The position numbers and the translations under genes are program-made. Positions 37,953-47,648 of a stretch of DNA of 64,000 bases are shown piece after piece; position 1 is the first letter of the stretch; each line of letters starts with the position of its first letter. Location: positions 186,001 to 250,000 of the forward strand of contig NW_026042467.1 of the NCBI RefSeq assembly GCF_023856365.1, given 5' to 3'. Below the pieces are notes generated by a model. That model was not told the DNA's origin and ran no database searches. It worked only from the letters and a program-made list of their open reading frames with translations. Origin of the DNA: Brienomyrus brachyistius. Taxonomy: Eukaryota; Chordata; Actinopteri; Osteoglossiformes; Mormyridae.

Positions 37953-38285
37953 CTATATAATATAAGGGAGATTTACGGGAAAATACTAATACGGGAGGAC
38001 GGCGGGAAAGAGAAGTAAAATACGGTAGTTTCCCGGCCAAAACGGGAGACTTGACAGCCTGAGATGGCTGTCTCTGGCCACGCCCCCTACAGTCGGTCCG
38101 GCCCCTGGCTTTTCCAGCGTGTTCGCGAAAACGACTTCATTTATTTTCTTATTGATTTATCGACAGACCATCATACTTTTTAGACGTTATAATAACAACA
38201 CTCTATTGATCCCCAAAGAGAGAAATTCTCTCCTTGCCTGCCCCCTCTTACTGTCCATGATACACAAGCACATATGTAGAAAAAC

Positions 38286-38377
38286 GTCAGCTTGGAAGCC
38301 AAGGCTGGACTTAACCTACTCTATTCTGGTATTCTGTTCTCCCAAGTAAGGCGTGGGTTCGAATCCAACTTCCGACA
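38286..38377 (+). pseudogene. tRNA-Leu-like relic
   Basis: The sequence begins GTCAGCTTGG and ends in a B box within 'gcgtgggttcgaatcc' followed by 'aacttccgaca', closely resembling the 3' half of vertebrate tRNA-Leu. 'ctggacttaa' upstream resembles the anticodon arm of tRNA-Leu(UAA), and the gap before the T arm could be a long variable arm. The acceptor stem pairs at only 4 of 7 positions and the T stem at 4 of 5, so it is a relic rather than a working gene. It lies just outside the array edge. Confidence 0.35.
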
Positions 38378-38725
38378 AAAGTTCTTCAATCGCTACAGCA
38401 CAATTTGAGCCACTTACGGCTTTAATTGCTTTGTTTTATTTTTGCGTTTCAGGCAAAACTACATAACACTTAAAGACACTACGGGCATGTAAATGGAGAA
38501 CGAAATTATAGTTATACCGAATCTCCTACACACAATACCAAGGTTACCAACTTTGGTCAGCTGGCCGGAGTGAGACGTTCAATTCCCGTAAGATTTCTTT
38601 GCGCCAGCCTGAGAGTCTGAAAACACGTCACACCAGATGCATGAGAGATGGAAACCTGGGATATTCAGTCGAATCAGATCAAATATGATGCTAAGTTAGT
38701 ACTAAGTTAAAATATGTTCCGCACT
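38378..38725. other. No recognised feature
   Basis: Unique-looking sequence between the array edge and the repeat at 38726. No coding exon or known repeat end could be supported. 'ggtcagctggccggagtgagacg' (38555-38577) has the look of an old interspersed repeat but was not assigned. Confidence 0.4.
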
Positions 38726-38846
38726 TGTAACATGCACCCATGATTTGGAACAGCAGCATACCTGTCAAGGTTTGGATTTGAAAATAAAGGAAATTTTCCG
38801 GCACCCGCCGTGAGCCATCCCACCACCGCAACCAGGCTCCAGTATC
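38726..38846. repeat. Repeat arm shared with 58464-58584, split by a LINE
   Basis: Matches 58464-58584 base for base by eye. It contains 'catacctgtcaagg', resembling the inverse of 'cttgacag' at the far end of the array segment. Continuity with 40564-40650 is broken by the LINE insertion; at 58580 the two halves are still joined. Confidence 0.75.
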
Positions 38847-40563
38847 AACAACAACAAACAAACAAATTTATTTTTATATAGCGCATTATCACAACATTAC
38901 ATTGTCTCAAAGCGCTTTACAGTATCCTCACCCAAAGCCCCCAGTGAGTAAGCCATAGGCGACAGTGGCAAGGAAAAACTCCCTAGAAGGAAGAAACCTT
39001 GAGAGGGACCAGACTCAAAGGGGAAGCCCATCCTCCAGGGGCCGGCAGGGATAGTCAAATAGAGAGAGGAGAGCAAGGAAGATAAGCCAATGCCGAAGCC
39101 GAGTCTTCTTCCAATTGCCAGGCAACCAGAGGTAAGGCAGCGGGTCATACATGGAAGATCAGAACGGCGAGCTGGATGCAGGGACGTCACTGGTGGTGGT
39201 CGGGTGTGCTGGATATCTTGATAGATTGAGGTCTCCAGGCATCACCCCCAGGAGGAGTAGGGGAAATAAAATGTACAATTAGGCATAGTAGAGGAGGCTA
39301 TTGGCAGTGCTAAAAGCTAGGTGAGTACAATATGAAGTGCAATCTGCAAGCTCCGGCAGATATGGCTATGGCAGCATCAGTAGGAGGGAGAGGCAAGTGG
39401 GAATGCCGGCATGGGGAGTCCCTGAAATGTCAGCACTCCAGTTCCACAAGAGATTGCAAAGCTAGAGTGACAGCACTGACAATCCAGTTCATCCAAAGCC
39501 AATGGCACCGATCCCCACCCAGCTCTACACCTCACACTACAGGTCTGCCTGGGAGTGAAGAGTTAGCTAGGGCTAGAACTAGTGTCCCTATACGCTAAAC
39601 TAAACAGGTGTGTTTTTAGTCTGGACTTGAGTTTTTAGTCTGGACAGAGCACGTTACTGACACACACATCTTCTTCGCAATGTTGCACACCTCTTTAAAA
39701 TTTGCCTTTGTGATCTCCGATTGCCTCAATCGGACATCATTAGTGCCGACGTGGATAACTATCTGAGAGTATTTACGTTTACTTTTAGCCAGCACTTTTA
39801 AATTTGCCGAGATGTCGGTCGCTCTGGCACCCGGGAGACAATTTACAATGGTCGCTGGAGTCGCTACTCTCACGTTTCTTAGAATAGAATCACCAATTAT
39901 TAGAGCACTTTCAACAGGCGTCTCAGTGGGAGTTTCACTGAGTGGGGAGAACCTGTTGGAAACGCGGATAGGCGAATGGTGCCGGTGTAAGTTTGGTTTG
40001 GATTTGCGACTATGCCGCCGGGTCGTCACCCACTCGCCTTGCTGCGAAGGCTCTGCTGCCGGAGCAGGGGGAGACTTACTGGCTATCGCGGACATATCCG
40101 GAGCCGCTAATACTGAGTCAATAAAACTCTCATTCTCCTGAATGTTATGTAACGTCCGGATACGTCCCTCTAACACTACAATCTTCTCCGTCAGTCTAGC
40201 GACTAACTGACACTTCTCACATGTATAAATACCGCTAATGACTGGAGAAGAATAGCTAAACATATTACACTCAGAACACGGAACAGTAGACATGGCGTTG
40301 TACTTACGTAAACTGAGGCTGTAAGGCTGGAAGCACCTTCTTAATTGAACGAAGATCGTGGGTCGGTACTTGCGTAGGTGATTAATCCGTCGGGGTCTGG
40401 GAAATTTTATTTATTTATTTTGGAGGATTATTAATCTTGCGAAGCTTTTTCCCAATGACTTAACTCGAATTATTATTTAGGTGATATCTATGGTTTCAAA
40501 GTTCGCGCGCTAGCAGTCAGTATCACTCTCGCAGGAAACAGGAAACAACGGAAATGACCATGT
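38847..40563 (-). mobile_element. CR1/L2-type LINE, internally deleted, with 5-bp target duplication
   Basis: The insertion is bounded by GTATC (38842-38846 and 40564-40568); the uninterrupted site is at 58580-58584. On the minus strand the order is a 5' end at 40563, an ORF1 with an esterase domain (39616-40293), a short stretch resembling the ORF2 C-terminus (residues [11 protein letters not shown], about 39590-39640), a 3' UTR and a simple-repeat tail of gttt/gtt units (38847-38870). The endonuclease and reverse transcriptase are absent, so it is non-autonomous. Its 3' UTR motif (around 38930-39045) recurs at 46453-46580. Confidence 0.75.
39616..40293 (-). CDS. LINE ORF1 with SGNH/GDSL-type esterase domain
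   Basis: 225 residues. The N-terminal part has a zinc-knuckle-like C-x2-C...C-x2-C spacing (Cys6, Cys9, Cys25, Cys28) and a short coiled-coil-like stretch. From about residue 127 comes an SGNH hydrolase fold: block I '[10 protein letters not shown]' with the catalytic-type Ser, and 'HVGTNDVR' (about residues 181-188) as block III. ORF1 proteins of CR1/L2-clade LINEs carry this domain and bind RNA during retrotransposition. The frame ends in 'SSPD' where ORF1 is fused to the 3' region by the internal deletion, so the C-terminal catalytic block with the Asp-x-x-His motif is missing. Starts at the first ATG of the frame. Confidence 0.75.
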   Translation of the reverse strand: MSTVPCSECNMFSYSSPVISGIYTCEKCQLVARLTEKIVVLEGRIRTLHNIQENESFIDSVLAAPDMSAIASKSPPAPAAEPSQQGEWVTTRRHSRKSKPNLHRHHSPIRVSNRFSPLSETPTETPVESALIIGDSILRNVRVATPATIVNCLPGARATDISANLKVLAKSKRKYSQIVIHVGTNDVRLRQSEITKANFKEVCNIAKKMCVSVTCSVQTKNSSPD

Positions 40564-40800
40564 GTATCCCTTACATTTTAAGACAGGAAATATAAAATAA
40601 TATAAATTATATAAAATATAATATAAATATAAATATATAAAATATAAAATAACCATTTGTCATTTATTTTCTATTAATTTTTCATGTTCACTCATGCGGC
40701 TCTGTCATTCACTAATGACTTGGATTTTTCATGCCGACTGACATCGTTCCTTCCCCGTGGGAGACAAATCTTACAGAACGCGTGACCCATCCTGCTCCTC
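40564..40800. repeat. Diverged relative of the array monomer
   Basis: 40564-40650 continues the repeat arm cut at 38846 and matches 58580-58670. Then 'catgttcact...ttcactaatgac...tttttcatgccg' (40685-40736) and 'gagacaaatcttac' echo the S monomer segment around 2367-2430 with many changes. It lacks the tRNA-like part. Confidence 0.5.
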
Positions 40801-42044
40801 TTCAGGAAAGTAAATTCGTCATCTTCGTCATCACCCCTTAAAACAATTACTGAAGCGAGACGGCGCACGCGTTACGGCGACAGATTTAAATTGTGAGTGC
40901 ACTATATCTCGTCGCAAATGGTGCTTAACCACGGCGGGTCTCAAGCACAGGAGACTCCCAATTTCTAAATGACACACACTTGGCTCACAGCGCAAAGTTG
41001 TGTTAAACTTGCTTTGTCTAAAGCAGGCACACACATACGAGAATGATCCTGATAGGTAACTAAGCTATCGGTCTTATGTCCAAGCGCAACATAATTTAGG
41101 TTAGAACCTCATAACAAGTATTCCCGTTCGCTAATAGAGAGATCTCTCCCAGGATATATAGAAACGGAGACACTCGTCCGAATTGAACCTGGAAACAAAG
41201 CGCTACATCTGAGAATCTCGTCAGACATAGGGTTAAAGTTTACTGCAGTTTAATACGAAAGAACTACAATGAAATCACCGAAAATAAAACAAAATAATAT
41301 AACTACTAATAATAGAAATAAAAATAACTATAATAAGCCCATATGATCCCGCTTAAATGCCTTCAGATTGCCATGAGTGCGACTTTTGCAACCAGTTGAC
41401 AGTAGCGCTTCTTCACTGCACGTTCGGTCATAAAAAGTTTAAATTGTGTGCTCAGAATAAGTTTAAACCTTGTGCCTTGTGATTATTAACCAATTTTTAT
41501 GCTGAATGGTCGGCTCAAACTCAATTGCGAAACACCGTGAGTCTGTTAATGTGTGACTTAAATGGAACTCATTAATAACCAGTATCACGTAATAACCTGG
41601 GTTAGAATAGAAGGCTTGTCCAACGAGCTGCGTCACCAGGTAATGTAAACGATCGGTAGCGAAGCTCCCCTCACGGCCAATGAGAGAGAGTCTCGCGATA
41701 TTTCAGGCGAATTTGAGGTTTCAGAGCGTAGATCGCACAGGCAGGGATTCTTGTGAGCACTCAATGAACGGAGGCTGAAGTTGTGTAAAAGACATGCATT
41801 TATTCCTATAACTAACATAAGACAGACATTACACCTAACAAACAATAAACACGAAATAACGGAGTGGACACAAACAATGTAATCATGAAAATGCAATGAC
41901 CAGATTTAAAATGAGTAACCTTAAAAGGGAAAATACTGTTCTGCAAAGCAAGCAATTTGTGGAAATACTGTCCTAAAGTAATATAGCAGGTGAATAGGAG
42001 TTTAGGTTGTTATAAATGAAAGGAAGTTTGTTTACTTGGTTGCA
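40801..42044. other. No recognised gene
   Basis: No exon, RNA gene or complete element could be supported. A 12-bp palindrome gagagatctctc occurs near 41137. The short open frames present are chance. Confidence 0.4.
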
Positions 42045-42440
42045 GAGTGGGGGGGGGGGGGGTCTTGGCAGTTGGTTGCGGAGGCTGATGAGCTGATGGG
42101 TGATGGCACTCAGGGAGGCGCGGTGTTTGCAGCGGTTGTTGGAGTGGAGCCCCTCTGATTCCCTCTCCTGGTGAAGCTTGGGCTTGGTTGCAGTTCTCTG
42201 TCCAGCTGGGTCTTCACTGATAGGCTTCAGGAGGGCTTCTTGTGGGCTTCTCTTCTCTTGGGCTGATGTTCTCTGCCTCTCTTCGTGCTGATGGTCTTTT
42301 GTTTTCTCCTCCCTTCTGTTTCTCCTCTCCTGGCTTTGTTCTGAGGTGCCAGGTTTTATAGTGTAAAGTTCGTGAATAGGAGTGACCAGGAATTCGACTC
42401 CTGGACCAATGGCTGACCATCCATTTGGCGGGCTTTCGGA
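42045..42440 (-). promoter_or_regulatory. Possible minus-strand promoter with purine-rich leader
   Basis: On the minus strand a TATA box (TATAAAAC, 42353-42360) is followed by 'ctggcacctcagaacaaag' and a GA/CA-rich leader reaching a G14-16 tract at about 42048-42063. This could be a retroelement LTR promoter or the start of a lost gene. No coding sequence follows. Confidence 0.25.
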
Positions 42441-42719
42441 AGGGGGTCTGTATCAGTCCTTTTGAGATTTATGACCAGAGTGATTTCCCTTGTATTGATG
42501 ATTTTCGTTAGGCTGGTGTAACTTTTGATATATTCACTTTCGTGGTAACCACTGACCAGATTTGGAAACTGGAGTGATTTTCCATCGGTTTGATACCAAA
42601 CATGCCATAGCAGCCTAGCGGTTCACACCTCATACCATCTGTAATGATTAATTAATGATTACTTATATTATGTCGTTATGTTATATTACTCACACCTTAT
42701 TTTATGCCTCACAATCTAT

Positions 42720-42815
42720 ATAATTGTAAATATACTGTGTAGCTGCTGGCGCGTTCCAAACTAAATCTCATTGTACTTACAATGTCAATAAAAACATCCA
42801 TCCATCCATCTAGGC
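42720..42815 (+). mobile_element. 3' end of a non-LTR element with (catc)n tail
   Basis: 'ctcattgtacttacaatgtcaataaaaacatccatcc' (42769 onward) has the form of a fish LINE 3' end, with AATAAA followed by a simple-repeat tail. Only the tail region remains. Confidence 0.45.
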
Positions 42816-42834
42816 AGGCCAGTGTCGCCTCCAT

Positions 42835-42930
42835 CCTTCCTGAAGTCAGTGATTCCTTTGTCTTTGTGCTGTTTAGTGCCAAATTGTTTGCTGAACTCCA
42901 ACCTATCAGTTTCTGGACCTCATCTCTGTA
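42835..42930 (-). mobile_element. LINE reverse transcriptase scrap
   Basis: On the minus strand the residues 'VQKLIGWSSANNLALNSTKTKE' resemble the segment of L2/Rex-type reverse transcriptases that follows the YADD region. It is fused in frame to the CR1 fragment beside it by chance. Confidence 0.5.
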
Positions 42931-43540
42931 AGCTGACTCATAAGAACCAAAGAGATTTACAAATGAGAGGAGGCCATTCGGCCCATCAAGCTCCTTTGAG
43001 GAGAACTTAGCTAATAGCTCAAAAATCTTATCTAGCTCTGATTTAAAAGAACCCAGGGTTTTAGCTTGTGTTACAATAACAGGAAGACTATTCCATACTC
43101 TAACTACACGCTGTGTACAGAAATGCTTCATCAAATTCGTTTTAAAATGTTCTCCAGCTAATTTCCACTTATGGCCACGAGTTCTGGTATTTAAACTAAC
43201 ATTGAAATAGCCATTTGGCTGAACAGCATCCAGACCTGTTAGAATCTTAAACACCTGGATTATGTCCCCCCTTAGTCTCCTTTGCTCGAGGCTAAACAGA
43301 TTCAGCTCAGCTAACCTCTCCTCATTAGACATTCCTCTAAGACCAGGAATCATTCTCGTTGCCCTACGTTGCACCTTTTCCAAGGCAGCAATGTCCTTCT
43401 TAAGGTATGGTAACCAAACCCGCACACAATATTCTAGGTGGGGTCTTACCAAGGAATTATATTATCGTAGCATCACTTGCCTTGTCTTAAACTCCACACA
43501 CCTAGAGATGCAATGTGCCTTCTCGCGTGGTGTTCCTGCA
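42925..43540 (-). mobile_element. CR1-like LINE, C-terminal reverse transcriptase fragment
   Basis: On the minus strand 'LVRPHLEYCVRVW', 'KDIAALEKVQRRATRMIPGL', 'RGDIIQVFKILTG', 'TRTRGHKWKL' and 'RVVRVWNSLP' follow in the order known for the C-terminal region of CR1/L2-clade reverse transcriptases. The frame is open for about 175 residues. The element is truncated at both ends and interrupted by stops near 43460, so it is a fossil. Confidence 0.7.
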
Positions 43541-43559
43541 GAGGGAGTCTGTGAGTGCT

Positions 43560-43845
43560 GGAGATTGGGGGAGGGGGCAGTGTGGCTATGTCTGCTCTGT
43601 GTTCCTCCAGACGAGCAAAGAAGCTGTTTAGCTCCTTTGCTAAAAGGGCGTTGCTGTTAACAGTGACGGTGTTGTTGCCTTTGAAGTTTGTAATGTGTTG
43701 TATTCCCTGCCACACCCACTGTGGGTTGTTGTATGTGAAGTAGACCTCTATTTTCTGTTTCTCTGCCTGCCTGGCAACCTTGATGCCCCTATTCAGGTTA
43801 GCTCTGGCTGCACTCTGTGTTCTTGACTGCGCTGTCTTGTCCTGT
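43560..43845 (-). mobile_element. LINE ORF2 fragment (linker before reverse transcriptase)
   Basis: On the minus strand 'ARANLNRGIKVARQAEKQKI', 'WVWQGIQHITNFKG' and 'LAKELNSFFARLEEH' match the stretch between endonuclease and reverse transcriptase in fish L2/Rex-like LINEs. No catalytic motif is included. Confidence 0.6.
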
Positions 43846-44065
43846 AGTATTGTATTGTTGCTCTTGTGTTTATCTTGCACTTTCTCCCTCTGTTTGTGCT
43901 CCTTTCACTCTGTATAGTTCTATCTTGCCCGCACTTGTGTCATCTTGTGTTGTTTCTGTTTTTCTTCTTTGTGTTGCACCGTGGTCCAGGAGGAACAATG
44001 TTTCCTTTCACTGTGTACTGTGTATATTGCTGAAATAACAATAAACCCACTTGACCACCTGCCTC
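43846..44065 (+). mobile_element. LINE 3' end
   Basis: The sequence 'tgcaccgtggtcc', 'ggaggaac', 'ttcactgtgtactgt' and 'gaaataacaataaac' (43975-44050) is the usual plus-strand 3' end of fish LINEs, here directly upstream of the chemerin-like exon 1. Confidence 0.55.
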
Positions 44066-44204
44066 AATTCATCCTGAAGAGTTTTCCAATGTTGTTCAAA
44101 GGTCTGTTTGTTTCGAGTGAAGGACACGCCCCTGGACGTGCTGGATAAGGGGACCACAGATCAGTGTCCTCAGTCCTGCTTCTCCCTTCAAAGCTGAGAG
44201 GAAG

Positions 44205-45690
44205 ATGACCCGCCTGCTGCTTCTGGTTTTGGCTTATGGAGCTCTGCTTATCTCCACAGAGGCCCAGCAAGATTACCACAGTCTCCCTGCACTCACAAGA
44301 CGGCCATTAAACTCGCAGTCGAAAATGCTCATCAAGGAACCCGTCAGCACATGAATTTCTATAACATCCAGGGCCGTCCGAAGGTAACTGCTGAGAAAGT
44401 GTTTACAAAAGTGTGAAACTTTCATCATCTGCAAGCTGAACTAATGAGTATCACATTGATTTTGATGTTTTAATTTCAATGCATATGATGCTTAATGTCT
44501 CTTCACAATGAAAGTGATGGTTGTATATCTCAGCCCTGGTCAATTTTACCTTCTCACAGTTTCTCTCTGAATCTGCTGCAGTCAAGTCTGTGACAGTTTG
44601 CCATTTTTTGGGTGATTATTGTTTGTTATATTGCCTTTAAAACAGTTGTAGGCAATTTTGTATATAACGTGTTTATGTGATTTAGATCAGCAGTGAATAC
44701 ATTGACATTGAGATTCTCTTGAGAGCAACAAAATGTCCAAAGTCAACTGCAACAGACCATCGGGCTGACTGTATTTTCATGGACAAGAGGGTAAGTAAAG
44801 AGTCACTGTGACTGTGAGCATTGGACATATCAGTTAGCAAATTAATTTAGGTTCATGTTAACTTTTTTGATGCCCTGCGGGGGAAAGTTAGCCAACAATA
44901 AAGTAACAAATACATAGGTGGCCTCAAAGAGCCAGTTCCTTCACCTTATTCTCAAATTTTAGTAGGTTTACAGGCTTAAAGGCTGGATTACCAGGCAGAA
45001 GCAAATGCTAATCATCTGAGGGGTGACCTGTAGATTATGCTTCGAGCTATGAACCCTAGCTGGCCTTATTTAAAGACCTGTGGGCTGTACTACAAAGCGG
45101 GTTTTACATACCCAGAGTTAACTCAATCGAGCCAGGTTAACTAAAACTCATTGTTGAAATCAGCCTTAAATGGCAGTGTGGTGTTTTGTGGTGAAAGGGC
45201 AGGACTTAACTCTTGTTTTAATTAGAAAGCCAGTAATTAAACCTGGTCAGAGCAGGGTAGATGTGCAGTGTGAATTACCCTTTAAATTTACCTCTTTAAA
45301 TAGTGAACTACAGGACCACTTAGCTTGATCGGAGGACAGTATTTTAATACAGAGCAGTGTTCAGTTAAACGGGATTTGTTGTTCATACTTTTAGATGAAC
45401 TTGCTTTGTATAATATAGCCTTATGGTGACCCTGCTTTGGAAGCTCTTTCCTCTAAAATTGTTCTGTGTCATTAAACCCTGCACTCCAGCAGCTCTGCCT
45501 TAAATCATTAGATATATCTTTACTACACCTTCTCTCACTGTATTTATTGCCCACCACTCTTTAAATACTGTTTTTGTGTGTCTGTGTGTTTTTGCAGCCA
45601 TTCATTAACTGTAGAGTTTGCAGCAGACGGTCTGGTAATGATCTTACACATCCATCAAATGACTGTGTACCAAACAAGAAAGTGGATGAA
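44205..45690 (+). pseudogene. Chemerin-like (cystatin-fold) secreted protein, exons 1-3, frameshifted
   Basis: Exon 1 (44205-44383, donor gtaact) starts with an ATG and a clear signal peptide of about 20 residues (MTRLLLLVLAYGALL...). Its cystatin-type helix 'KTAIKLAVENAHQ' is in another frame, offset by a 1-nt loss between about 44270 and 44296. Exon 2 (44686-44790; acceptor tttag, donor gtaagt) encodes 'EYIDIEILLRATKCPK' and a second Cys. Exon 3 (45598-45690; acceptor tttgcag, donor gtaagt) encodes 'PFINCRVCSRR' and a further Cys. All junctions are phase 0. The Cys layout and the exon pattern resemble fish retinoic acid receptor responder 2 (chemerin)-like proteins, secreted chemoattractants of the cystatin superfamily. 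Later exons are not recognised. It may be a pseudogene, or an assembly error may cause the shift. Confidence 0.55.
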
Positions 45691-46450
45691 GTAAGTGTAG
45701 AGAGTCTTAGCATTATGGAAATGTAACAGGTGTGTGAATTGTGTCTAAACATGTGGTTAAACTTTGATTGTGTTTGTACATGCAAAAATTTGATCAGAGT
45801 ACTGTTTATTAATGACAATGTTACTTTTAATCTGAACAACAGTGGCAGCACCAAGGAAAAGCTTGGGGGGGGGGGCTCTAGCTCCTCCTCCAATGACCAT
45901 AGTACCCCCACAGCACCCCCAAAATATTGGTTTCATTTTTTCTTTAACTATCTGTAAAATCTGTATATTGTGTAAGACATTTTTGCGGTTTTTACAGCAT
46001 ACTTGTAGTGTATTTTTTCTTCAAAGTACACATAGAGGCTCTGTGAGCTAGACGTTAGAATTTCATATTTTATCCTATTTTATCCATGCTGTAGCTTATC
46101 GTGCTGTGTGCTTCTATACACCATCTACATAAGCTGAAAAGCTAAAGCACCCGGTCTAAATAATCTCACTCCCCTATAGCACCTGTAGCATTAAGTCACT
46201 GGCGCTGCCACTGCTGAATAAACGACTCCAATCTGACTAAACCGCTTAACTTTTCCTCCCCATGTTACATTTCAGGACAAACGACGTAATATGTGTCCTT
46301 CTGATAAACCTCTTCTCAGACCTAAAACTGCCTTGGCTTCCAAGGACACTAAAGAAGCTGAAGGAGACCGTCTGGCTGTTTCTGATGGCTGATGGTCCTG
46401 CAATGTGGACCAGAGGAGGAAACTGGGAGGGAAAATGCTTTGCTTTATAT
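45691..46450. other. No recognised feature
   Basis: Follows exon 3 of the chemerin-like gene and may be intron. It contains a G11 tract near 45866. No exon could be supported. Confidence 0.4.
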
Positions 46451-46452
46451 CA

Positions 46453-46580
46453 TGCCCACCCAAAGCCCCCAGTGAGTAAGCCATAGGCGCCGATAGCATG
46501 GAAAAACTCCCAAGAAGGAAGAAACCTTGGGAGGGACCAAACTCAAAGGGGGAGCCCATCCTCCTGGGGCCGGCAAAGTG
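46453..46580 (-). mobile_element. LINE 3' UTR fragment
   Basis: Matches the 3' UTR of the LINE at 38930-39045 with scattered differences ('cacccaaagcccccagtgag', 'gaagaaaccttgggaggg'). Both flanks are unrelated, so it is a separate truncated copy. Confidence 0.6.
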
Positions 46581-47522
46581 TAGGTGCAGGATCACAAAAA
46601 AACTTGACGAGAGAAACGAGAGAATTCGACTGTCCCTCACAAAAACTGTAAAGTTTTAGTGGCTAAATTGCTTTTTCTATGCCTTTTCAAACAGGAGGAG
46701 ATTTGTTTGGCTATACGTAGAAATTTTCTATACAATTTAGACAGCACAGAATCATTAACCTACTTTAATGCATTTATTAATACAACCACATATTTCACAC
46801 ATTTTGACATCAGTCATGCAGTGAAGATACAGTCTCTTTATTTCTTGACGCCAACCCTCCCCATTAATCCGGGCTTGGGACCGACACCTAGTTGAGCTGG
46901 CTTTCTCCCTTAAGTGGCTGGGTTAGGCTAAACTATGTACATATTTATGAAGACTACTATAAATTTATAAAGACCTCCCTAAATATGTAGTCTAACAAAA
47001 CGCAGTTTAAAGAAGGTAGCCTACCTGGTAAACAAAGAAATTAAAAGGCCCACAGCATATAATCGGGCTATATCCAAGCAGTTTTTAAGAACGTAACCTA
47101 CATGGCGAAATTGAATTACTTTCTGGACCAACAAACGCAACCAGACATGAACATTATGCACCTTCCTAGTCTTGATGTATGTCGTCATACAGATGAGGAC
47201 GTTAAGGCAGCCTTTAGGTCCGACCCATCATGCACTGCAGTTTTTTGCAAATTCCTCAGATGGAAAACCATTAAATACCTCTTCTATTACCTTATATTAC
47301 CTTATATTCATGTAATAAATATACAAATATCAATTAGTTGGAAATCAGCCAGACAGACGTAATTACTACAAATGGTTTCCACTGTATTTGTGACTCTGAG
47401 TGCCGCAGGCTTGGATGCAGTGCCGCACCATTTTGTAAGTAAATTAATAAATATTAATGAGACATCACCTACCACCCTGCAAAAAAGAAATTTGCCGCTC
47501 GTCCCCCTGCACATGAACCAAC
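46581..47522. other. No recognised gene
   Basis: Mostly AT-rich. 'ccgggcttgggaccgacac' near 46870 looks like part of an old interspersed repeat but no element ends were found. Confidence 0.35.
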
Positions 47523-47648
47523 ATGGCTGTGTCAACCAGCGGAGCTCCGGAGCCTCTGGAGAAACACGCGGCAAAAAAGGCTCGCATACGGTCTTCCAGA
47601 GTTTGGGAATACTTCAGTCATGACACCTTTTCTGCGCCTCTACTGTAG
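47523..47648 (+). mobile_element. Possible BED-finger start of a hAT-like transposase
   Basis: A 41-codon frame from an ATG ends 'RSSRVWEYFSHDTF'. The W-x-x-F spacing after a basic stretch is typical of the first strand of a BED zinc finger in ZBED/hAT transposases. The Cys/His ligands that should follow are absent because the frame stops. It may be a first exon or a truncated copy. Confidence 0.25.

Larger units (their letters stand above)
1..38267. repeat. Higher-order tandem array: S monomers plus solo LTR blocks
   Basis: Two building blocks alternate. S monomers (23 copies, mostly 897-974 bp) hold paired tRNA-like sequences, an AT-rich spacer, a 'gggagatttacggg' segment and a 3' segment ending in 'acctcatcaa'. 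The 1771-bp LTR block (10 copies) sits at one fixed site in some monomers. Bases 1-100 are the tail of an S monomer, so the array continues to the left. LTR-to-LTR distances are 3625, 3645, 4303, 3616, 3593, 2732, 6108, 3581 and 3709 bp. Copies differ by rare substitutions and a few indels. No open reading frame beyond short chance ones is maintained; those seen recur only because the DNA is repeated. Homology ends at 38267 in a divergent monomer. Confidence 0.95.
36784..38267. repeat. S monomers S10a (36784-37704) and terminal S10b (37705-38267)
   Basis: S10a is 921 bp with 'atattatataa' in its AT spacer (near 36921). S10b is the array edge. From about 38137 it departs from the consensus: it reads 'catttattttcttattg' where array copies read 'cattatttatctgattg', the form also seen in the orphan at 58931. 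It keeps an extra segment around 38215-38240 with the palindrome agagaaattctct. Homology stops after 'gatacacaa' at 38267. Confidence 0.85.

Noticed and set aside
44064..44279. 71-codon minus-strand frame over the chemerin-like exon 1
   Set aside because: Shadow of the plus-strand signal-peptide exon.
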